Source: Varibaculum massiliense (GTDB lineage Bacteria > Actinomycetota > Actinomycetes > Actinomycetales > Actinomycetaceae). From it: a DNA stretch of 64,000 nucleotides. Location of the stretch: contig NZ_FNWI01000004.1 in NCBI RefSeq assembly GCF_900106855.1, positions 1,302,001-1,366,000 on the forward strand, given 5' to 3'. Each line of letters begins with the position of its first letter. Position 1 is the first letter of the stretch. Below are positions 55,889 to 62,077 of this stretch, piece by piece. Under the pieces are notes generated by a model. That model was not told the DNA's origin. It saw nothing but the letters and a program-made list of their open reading frames with translations, and searched no databases. A program made the translations under genes and the position numbers.

Positions 55889-56194
55889 CTAGTCCTCGTG
55901 AGTGGCACCCATCCAGTGTAGTAATTTGTGGATATCATCGTCAGCGATGGCGTATTTGATGCTGCGCCCTTGCCGGGCGGACTTTACCACCCCGACCTTT
56001 TCCATTGCCCGTAGGGCGGCAGATACCGTTGCTACCTGCAAATTGGTAGCTTCAGCTAGTTCGGTAACGGTATAAACGTATTGCCCGGCAAAATGAATAG
56101 AGGTTAACAGCTTGAGTCGGGTGGGATCCCCTAAAATTTTAAATGTCGCCGACCATTCTGTGGCCAACGTAAGATTATCTGACAGCTGAGCCAT
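55889..56194 (-). CDS. ArsR/SmtB-family regulator with possible Ni/Zn alpha-5 site
   Basis: The 101-residue winged-helix repressor has the family core FKILGDPTRLKLLTSI...YTVTELAEATNLQVATVSAALRAMEKVGVVKSARQGRSIKYAI. There are no cysteines, so it is not a classic arsenic or cadmium sensor. The C-terminal helix reads DDDIHKLLHWMGATHED: D-x-H followed by His, then H-E-D, close to the alpha-5 D-x-H...H-x-x-(H/E) site of CzrA/NmtR-type Zn or Ni sensors, though the spacing is not identical. Position between the urease genes and the nickel-type importer supports nickel or zinc sensing. The ATG follows GGGGAGA. Likely targets are the palindromes near 56589 and the motifs at 49087, 53031 and 61965. Confidence 0.82.
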   Translation of the reverse strand: MAQLSDNLTLATEWSATFKILGDPTRLKLLTSIHFAGQYVYTVTELAEATNLQVATVSAALRAMEKVGVVKSARQGRSIKYAIADDDIHKLLHWMGATHED

Positions 56195-56220
56195 AGATTC
56201 TCCCCTAGCTTAGGTGCCGA

Positions 56221-56241
56221 ATTCGATTCCAGCTATTGACT
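56221..56241 (-). promoter_or_regulatory. Degenerate copy of the urease/nickel motif upstream of the arsR-type gene
   Basis: ATTCGATTCCAGCTATTGACT has ATTC and ATTGA as in the motif at 49087, 53031 and 61965, but with one extra nucleotide between, and lies 27 nt upstream of the ArsR ATG. A weak match only. Confidence 0.25.
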
Positions 56242-56269
56242 GCTTTAGGTTAAAAACCCTTGGTAAACT

Positions 56270-56309
56270 CCTGGCGGTCTAGCAATGCTTGATTGCTGAG
56301 ACCGCCAGG
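56270..56309 (-). terminator. Long hairpin between the arsR-type gene and the 65-aa gene
   Basis: CCTGGCGGTCT (56270-56280) and AGCAAT (56281-56286) pair with ATTGCT (56292-56297) and AGACCGCCAGG (56299-56309): 17 bp with one bulged G. It probably ends the 65-aa gene transcript and isolates the regulator gene. Confidence 0.7.
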
Positions 56310-56371
56310 AATGAACTAATTGTTAACGATTAAGTACAGGGTTGGTAGTACGCTAAGACAGCGTTAACAAG

Positions 56372-56569
56372 TTACTCAGTGGGCGGTTTCGGCTGGTTAG
56401 AGTCATTAGCAACCAGAACCGTCAACACCGTGCACAGCACAGTTTGAATAATGGTGAAAGCGGTGTTCCAACCAACCTGTCCCGTCTGGAAGTTGTGGGA
56501 CGCCGCAAAGATTCCCATTAAGATAGCGACGAGCGCAAAGCTCAGAATTACCTGCCGCGAACGTGACAT
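56372..56569 (-). CDS. 65-aa two-helix membrane protein of unknown function
   Basis: The protein has two hydrophobic helices, ~7-25 (VILSFALVAILMGIFAAS) and ~35-55 (TAFTIIQTVLCTVLTVLVA), and a short polar C-terminus. The ATG at 56569 follows GGAGGAAA, so translation is probably strong. A perfect 7-3-7 palindrome lies 20 nt upstream, in a place where a repressor would act. It lies between the nickel-type importer operon and the ArsR-type gene. I do not recognise the family. A small accessory subunit or a metal-stress protein is possible but not shown. Confidence 0.65.
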   Translation of the reverse strand: MSRSRQVILSFALVAILMGIFAASHNFQTGQVGWNTAFTIIQTVLCTVLTVLVANDSNQPKPPTE

Positions 56570-56588
56570 TTGATTTCCTCCATGAAGG

Positions 56589-56605
56589 TAATATTCGAAA
56601 TATTA
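56589..56605 (-). promoter_or_regulatory. Candidate ArsR-type operator upstream of the 65-aa gene
   Basis: TAATATT (56589-56595)-CGA-AATATTA (56599-56605) is a perfect 7-3-7 inverted repeat 20 nt upstream of the ATG at 56569, in an AT-rich promoter region. Confidence 0.5.
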
Positions 56606-56808
56606 TTATCTCGGGTTAAAGGACAAAATGTGATATTGCTCCGAGAGTACGGTTCCCTTCTTCCCAATTTCAGCCGAATAGGCATATAGGCAATTATAGG
56701 TGATGAAAAGCAAGTTTTCCCAATATCGACAATTTTGTCGCAGCAACCGCCACTAAATAGGGGCTAGCGAAGTTTATTCACTATAAATCCGAGATAAGTG
56801 TTCCTAAT

Positions 56809-57405
56809 TTACCCGATAGCTATCACCCGATCAGCAATTTTGTCGACTAGCAGTTGGTCGTGGCTTACTGAGAGTATCCCGATATTTCTCCGCTGGGCTT
56901 CCTCAAGCACAAAGTTCCATATATGTGCTTGAGAAATAGGGTCGAGCATAGTAGTTATCTCGTCTGCGATGAGGTATTTAAGGTCGACTCTCAAGGCACG
57001 GGCGATACAAAAACGTTGGATTTCGCCACCTGAAAGCTCGCTGGGGTAGCGAGCCAGCCAGCTGTGCTCAATCCCTAGACCCTCTAGGAGCCGTTCATCG
57101 ATATCTCCGGCTTCCTGTAAACTCTCACCCATCTTCAACCGCGGGTCAACAGATTGCTCAGGATGTTGCCAGATTAGCTGTACCGGGCGAGCTTGGCGGC
57201 GCGGTAGTGGTTGACCATCGATTAGAACGTTACCTTTTTGGGGGGTTAAAAAACCCGCCATCAGCTTGCAAATCGTGGTTTTTCCTTGACCGCTAGGGCC
57301 GAATAGGGTTACTTTTTCTCCCGGCTCGACCTGCAGATTAAAGTCTTGTACGACCGGTTTGTTTTTCTGGTATCCAAACCAAATTCTGCTAGCGACCAGA
57401 CTCAT
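56809..57405 (-). CDS. Nickel/peptide ABC importer ATPase (NikE/OppF-like, short)
   Basis: The 198-residue protein is a compact ABC ATPase: Walker A GPSGQGKT, signature LSGGEIQR, Walker B YLIADEIT, His-switch SVSHDQ. It lacks the C-terminal OPP domain of longer members, matching short NikE-like subunits. It overlaps the upstream ATPase gene by 4 nt (ATGA) and is the last gene of the operon. It powers import with the partner ATPase at 57402-58355. A 240-bp gap separates it from the 65-aa gene. Confidence 0.9.
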   Translation of the reverse strand: MSLVASRIWFGYQKNKPVVQDFNLQVEPGEKVTLFGPSGQGKTTICKLMAGFLTPQKGNVLIDGQPLPRRQARPVQLIWQHPEQSVDPRLKMGESLQEAGDIDERLLEGLGIEHSWLARYPSELSGGEIQRFCIARALRVDLKYLIADEITTMLDPISQAHIWNFVLEEAQRRNIGILSVSHDQLLVDKIADRVIAIG

Positions 57406-58355
57406 TTCGCCTCACCTCTAAGGACTTTTTCGTCATAGGCGGCAGGATTTGCGCACCGCACCATGGCTTTACCAATTCGCAGGGAGGCAATCTCTTCACT
57501 GCAAGCAGCGATCGTCCAGGGGCAACGCGAGCTAAAGGGACAGCCCGAATAGCTCCCTGGCAGGGGTTGGCTTCCGGGATAGGGGGCGAAACCGCGTCCC
57601 GGCAAGGAACTAAGGAGGGCGCGGGTGTAGGGGTGATAGGGCCCGCCCGTCTCTGTGCTGGTATCTTGCCACTCTTTTATCAGGCCAACCTCTAGGGTGG
57701 TTCCGGCATAGAAAACCGATGCCCGGTCTGCATATCGCAATGCCAATTCCACATCGTGAGTGATGATCAATACTGCATTTCCTGCGTCCGCGAATTCGCG
57801 CAAATCTTGCATGACTAACTCCGCCAATTCGGCGTGCAAGCCGGGTGTGGGTTCATCAGCCACAATCAACTGTGGTTTGGATAGTAGCGCTGCAGCGATT
57901 AACACGCGACGAGCCATTCCCCCCGAAATCTCGAAGGGGTATTTGTTGGCGGTGTCCTGCGGCAACTGGTAGCGCTCAAAAATGCGGCGCATCTGTGCGG
58001 GGTCGCATCCCTTTTTGCCTCTGACTTGCCGACCGATTTTCATCAGGGGATCCAAGCTGTTTACACTTTGGGGAATCAAAGCAATTTCGTTGCCAGCAAG
58101 GGCTGAAAGCGTAGCAGCGTTTAGTTTTTCCCCGCGGTATTCAATATCGCCGGCAACGTAGGCAGCGGGGGAGCTAATTCCTAATATCGCTTCAGCCAGC
58201 AGGCTCTTACCTGAACCGCTGGATCCGATAACGGCTAAAATCTCGCCGGGGCGCACGCGGGCGTGTAGCCGAGAAATCACATTTACGATTTCGCCGTCTT
58301 TAGCGGGGAAACCGATTGATAAATCGTTGATCGCTAGTATTGGTTGTTTGCTCAT
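57402..58355 (-). CDS. Nickel/peptide ABC importer ATPase (NikD/OppD-like)
   Basis: The 317-residue protein has Walker A GSSGSGKS, Q-loop IPQSVNSLDP, signature ISGGMARR, Walker B LIVADEPT and the C-terminal OPP-type extension with several cysteines, ending CPFSSRCPWTIAACSEEI (a possible Fe-S region known in Opp/Dpp ATPases). It pairs with the short ATPase to drive transport. It overlaps both neighbours by 4 nt. Confidence 0.92.
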   Translation of the reverse strand: MSKQPILAINDLSIGFPAKDGEIVNVISRLHARVRPGEILAVIGSSGSGKSLLAEAILGISSPAAYVAGDIEYRGEKLNAATLSALAGNEIALIPQSVNSLDPLMKIGRQVRGKKGCDPAQMRRIFERYQLPQDTANKYPFEISGGMARRVLIAAALLSKPQLIVADEPTPGLHAELAELVMQDLREFADAGNAVLIITHDVELALRYADRASVFYAGTTLEVGLIKEWQDTSTETGGPYHPYTRALLSSLPGRGFAPYPGSQPLPGSYSGCPFSSRCPWTIAACSEEIASLRIGKAMVRCANPAAYDEKVLRGEAK

Positions 58356-59245
58356 TGTCCGCCCCTTAGCAGGACGCGTACTGCTCGCGCAAAAGCGTCA
58401 AAGATTAGGACTACAGCCAGCAATGCCACGCCGGGGAAAATTGCCGACCACCACATCCCAGCACTTACGTAGCCGACTGAGGCGCTTAAAATAACTCCGA
58501 TAGCAGGCGAGTCGGGGGGAAGACCGAAGCCTAAGAAGGTGATGGCAGCTTCGTGCATAATCGCGTGGGGGAATAGTAAAATCGCGCCCACCATTGCCTG
58601 TGGAGCCAAAGCCCGCCAGTAGTGTGTAGTAGCCAGTTGCCACGGAGTGCGTCCCAAGGCTTGCGCGCTGGCAATGTAGATAGATTCTTTGACCTGTAGT
58701 ACTTCCGAGCGCACTACCCGGGCTAGGGAAGGCCAGTGGGTTACGGCCACACCGATTGCCACTCCCCAGAAGCCGCGTCCTAAAGCAATCGAAATTAAAA
58801 TAAGTAAGAGCAGATGGGGGATTCCTAGTAGCAGGTCGATTAGCCAGGTAATGACCGCGTCTACCCAGGACGGCCCGATAGCTGCAAATACCCCCAAAAT
58901 CACGGCTATTAGCGCGCTGACTAGGGACGCGATAATACCGATAAGGATGGAGGTAGACAGCCCGGCGAAGGTGCGGGCAAAAATATCGCGTCCCATCCAA
59001 TCGGTACCGAATAAATTCTTGAGGTTTGGCGCAAGACCGGTACGAGTGAAGTTTGCAGTGGTGGCGGTATCTCTAAGCGCTATCCCAATACCCACAATTG
59101 CTACTAAAACCGCCAAAGTTAGCACTGCTTGCCGCGTAGCCACCTTGGGATTGGTCAGGCGTGGCAGGTGAGGTAGGTGAAAAATTTGTTTTTCCACAGT
59201 AATGCCTGTCTCCAGCCTCTTCTTATTATTAACTGATTTAGCCAC
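58352..59245 (-). CDS. Nickel/peptide ABC importer permease (NikC/OppC-like)
   Basis: The 297-residue protein has a charged cytoplasmic N-terminus, about six transmembrane helices, a FGTDWMGRDIFARTFAGLSTSILIG segment typical of OppC/NikC, and the coupling-helix motif near AQALGRTPWQLATTHYWRALAP. It starts with GTG at 59245, overlapping the preceding permease gene by 8 nt. It pairs with the NikB/OppB-like permease. Confidence 0.92.
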   Translation of the reverse strand: MAKSVNNKKRLETGITVEKQIFHLPHLPRLTNPKVATRQAVLTLAVLVAIVGIGIALRDTATTANFTRTGLAPNLKNLFGTDWMGRDIFARTFAGLSTSILIGIIASLVSALIAVILGVFAAIGPSWVDAVITWLIDLLLGIPHLLLLILISIALGRGFWGVAIGVAVTHWPSLARVVRSEVLQVKESIYIASAQALGRTPWQLATTHYWRALAPQAMVGAILLFPHAIMHEAAITFLGFGLPPDSPAIGVILSASVGYVSAGMWWSAIFPGVALLAVVLIFDAFARAVRVLLRGGQ

Positions 59246-60311
59246 GTTGACCCCGCCTTATTCGCGGATCTACCACCCCATATAGCAAGGTGGCAATGGT
59301 ATTGCCAGTAAAGACTACCGCCGCGGTTATCACCGATATCCCGGCTAACAGCGCCGTATCGGATCCTAAGCCCGCTGTAACGGTGGCTTGCCCCAGACCG
59401 GGATAGCTAAATACCTGTTCTATCAGAATCGAGCCCCCGAAAACCTCGGCTACCGAAGCGAATTGTAAAGTTAGGGCGGGTAAAACGATATTGCGCAGTC
59501 CGTGACGCCGCACCGCTTGCCACTTGGATTCTCCGCGCGCCTTCGCATAGAGGAAATAGTCCGAGTCCATCACGTCTACTAGTTTTTCTCGAGTGTGCAG
59601 AGTTATGTTCGCGATACTCACGACACTCAGGGTTGCTGCCGGCAGGATTGCGTGATGCAGGGAATCCCAGATAGTTACGTCAGCAGCGCTGACCCCAATG
59701 GGGGTGGCGAAACCGGAAGGAAACCAGCCCAGCCAGACCGCGAACAGCATCAATACCAGCATTCCCAGCCAAAACGTGGGTGTCGATGCCAGCCCGTAGC
59801 AGACGGTGGTGATTATGCGGTCAGTGATTTTATTCCGTTTAGTCCCTGCGATTACCCCCAGGGTAAAACCGAGAACCCCAGAAAGGATCCAGGCCGTAGC
59901 CAGTAGCAAAACCGAGTTGGAAAACTTTGTCCAGATAACCTGAGAGACCGGCGCGTTATAACGCAAAGAAATACCCATATCCCCTTGTAAGAAGGCGGTG
60001 AACCAGGAGGCGTAGCGCTCCCATATCGGGATGTTCTGACCCCAGTAGGCACTTAAATTAGCACGCTGCTGAGGGCTCATATTTTGGACGGCGACCGAAC
60101 CGTAGTTAGCCTGTACCGGGTCAATAGGCGAAAGCGAGATTAGCCAGAAAACAATCAGCGATACTCCCAGCATCAAAAGTATGAGCTTGATTATCGCAAC
60201 CAGCGAAAAACGCAAGAACCACGGAACCTTAGGGGAAGAATCGGCTAGGTGAGCCACCTTCTTTGGTGACTCACCTAGCGATTCAGCGGAATGTTTTACT
60301 TCCAAGACCAC
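59238..60311 (-). CDS. Nickel/peptide ABC importer permease (NikB/OppB-like)
   Basis: The 357-residue protein has about six transmembrane helices after a ~40-residue polar N-terminus. Landmarks are SLSPIDPVQANYG near the start, and the EAA-like coupling motif ARGESKWQAVRRHGLRNIVLPALTLQ. It starts with GTG at 60311, overlapping the binding-protein gene by 16 nt. It forms the membrane channel with the NikC/OppC-like protein. Confidence 0.92.
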   Translation of the reverse strand: MVLEVKHSAESLGESPKKVAHLADSSPKVPWFLRFSLVAIIKLILLMLGVSLIVFWLISLSPIDPVQANYGSVAVQNMSPQQRANLSAYWGQNIPIWERYASWFTAFLQGDMGISLRYNAPVSQVIWTKFSNSVLLLATAWILSGVLGFTLGVIAGTKRNKITDRIITTVCYGLASTPTFWLGMLVLMLFAVWLGWFPSGFATPIGVSAADVTIWDSLHHAILPAATLSVVSIANITLHTREKLVDVMDSDYFLYAKARGESKWQAVRRHGLRNIVLPALTLQFASVAEVFGGSILIEQVFSYPGLGQATVTAGLGSDTALLAGISVITAAVVFTGNTIATLLYGVVDPRIRRGQRG

Positions 60312-61939
60312 TGATCCACGTTGTTAACGAGAGACCAGCCGTGACCGTGCGGGTGTGGTTTCTGATCAGCAATCTGCAAACCATCACGCACGAAATAGAG
60401 GTGATCAACGTTAGCAAACCATACCCAAGAGGCGGCACCGTCAATACCAGGACCTTCCGGACCCACTTGGGCTGCCTGGAATTCGCGGTTAGACTCCTCC
60501 CGGTCATTGGTCGTAATAGCCTTTTTCAGGTGCTCATCTACGGTTTCGTTGGAGTAGAGCGAGAAGTTGCCCCAACCCTTTGAATACAGCACGTTGTAGA
60601 CCTCACTTGGAGAGTTGGAGCCCCAACCCCAAAGAATCGGATCGGAGTAGCTAAGACCGTAAATATCATCCCAAGCTTTTCCGACCGGGTTCACCTTGAC
60701 CCCGATTTCCTTCATCTGGTTAGCAAAATCAGCTGCCATCGCCTGTCTGGTTGAGTCAGAGGAGGGATAAACCAGGTTGAACTCTGCGCGTAACCCGTCT
60801 TTGACAAGAATTCCGTCAGAGCCAGCCTTCCAGCCGTCATCTGCCAAAAGCTTCTTAGCCTTATTGACATCAGTCTTGAAAGCGGCTTTGTCGCTAGACC
60901 AGGGCATGCGATCCGAAACACCGAACGCTGGGGTGCCGTGTCCTTTGAGTACGTTCTTAACCATTTTGTCGCGGTCAACCGCGTAGTTCAGCGCTTTCCG
61001 AAGCGCCAGATTCGCAGTTACATCGTTACCAGCCTTGTAATCCTTCGAGCTGTCATTGAAGGAGTTATCAGCAGGGCGGAAAGTACCACCAGCAGGACTT
61101 ACAGGCAATGAAATGCCCCGGGAGTCAACAGTGCCGTAACTTGCTAACTTAAAGCCATCAACTTTTTGATTGGACTTTGGCGCATAAACGTAAGCCACAT
61201 CCACGTCACCCGCACGCGCTGCGGCCAGCGCGGGATCCTCATCCATGAAGGTGGCGATGAGGGTCTTCATCTTCGGCTTTTCGCCGTAATAATCCGGGTT
61301 CGCAGTAAAGATTGCCTGCTGTCCCTTATCCCACTGCTTTAAGATGTAACGTCCAGAGCCGATGGGCTTGGCGCCATAAGAGGAGCCGTAGCCAGCTTCG
61401 GGTACAATCCCCAGTACGGCCAGGGTGTAGAGCAAGGTGTTATTTGGCTCTTCCATCTTGATGGTGACATTGGTGTCATCATCGGCAACAGCCTCTTTAA
61501 CCCCGGTTAGTTCGCAGACAGCACCGGGATCTTTAAGCACAGTGTTGATGGTGAAGGCCACATCGGAGGCTTTCAGTTTGGCACCATTGCTGAACTTGAC
61601 GTCATCGCGAATCTTGAAGTGCCAAGACATGCCATCATCGGCCATTTTGTACTCAGTGGCCAGATCGTTGACAAAGTTCATGTCTTTATCGGTATTGACC
61701 AGGGTGGACTGAATCAGAGGCTCATGGACATGCTCACCGCAGCCCCAGCCCTTAATCGGGTCGAAGCCGGTTTCATTCTCTGATTCTTTAGTCAGAGCGA
61801 CCCGCACTGCGTCCTTATTTTTTCCGGAATCAGAAGGGCCCGCAGAACCAGCCCCGGAGGAGCAGCCGGTAAGCAGGAGCGCCCCGGCGCCCAATACCGC
61901 CCCAATCTTCAGGGGGGTTAATTTAAGTCGTGAAAACAT
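60296..61939 (-). CDS. Nickel/peptide ABC importer substrate-binding lipoprotein (NikA/OppA-like)
   Basis: The 547-residue protein has a lipobox LLTGC (lipidated Cys26) and the SBP family 5 fold: ALTKESENETGFDPIKGWGCGEHVHEPL, DGMSWHFKIRDDVKFSNGAKLKASDVAF, and the late YSKGWGNFSLYSNETVD. The histidines in GEHVHEP (H70 and H72) are a possible metal contact, since NikA-like proteins bind Ni through His residues. First gene of the five-gene importer operon, opposite the urease genes, so nickel import for urease is the best guess; peptides or other metallophores cannot be excluded. A candidate operator lies 25 nt upstream of its ATG. Confidence 0.9.
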   Translation of the reverse strand: MFSRLKLTPLKIGAVLGAGALLLTGCSSGAGSAGPSDSGKNKDAVRVALTKESENETGFDPIKGWGCGEHVHEPLIQSTLVNTDKDMNFVNDLATEYKMADDGMSWHFKIRDDVKFSNGAKLKASDVAFTINTVLKDPGAVCELTGVKEAVADDDTNVTIKMEEPNNTLLYTLAVLGIVPEAGYGSSYGAKPIGSGRYILKQWDKGQQAIFTANPDYYGEKPKMKTLIATFMDEDPALAAARAGDVDVAYVYAPKSNQKVDGFKLASYGTVDSRGISLPVSPAGGTFRPADNSFNDSSKDYKAGNDVTANLALRKALNYAVDRDKMVKNVLKGHGTPAFGVSDRMPWSSDKAAFKTDVNKAKKLLADDGWKAGSDGILVKDGLRAEFNLVYPSSDSTRQAMAADFANQMKEIGVKVNPVGKAWDDIYGLSYSDPILWGWGSNSPSEVYNVLYSKGWGNFSLYSNETVDEHLKKAITTNDREESNREFQAAQVGPEGPGIDGAASWVWFANVDHLYFVRDGLQIADQKPHPHGHGWSLVNNVDQWSWK

Positions 61940-61964
61940 ATAAACCTCAAACTTTCGTGAAAAT

Positions 61965-61984
61965 ACTCAATTGAGTGTTTGAAT
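61965..61984 (-). promoter_or_regulatory. Candidate operator 3 of the urease/nickel locus, with a 12-bp palindrome
   Basis: On the - strand the site reads ATTCAAACACTCAATTGAGT, 15 of 20 positions identical to the site at 49087-49106. It contains the perfect palindrome ACTCAATTGAGT (61965-61976). It lies 25 nt upstream of the importer binding-protein ATG, where a repressor would block transcription. Confidence 0.5.
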
Positions 61985-62077
61985 TGTAACAAATTATTGA
62001 CGCCTGGCAATTTTCGGAGTACTTTGCCGTCCTTAATCTCAGCCAGAATAGGGACAGCTTGTTAACTTAACCAATTA

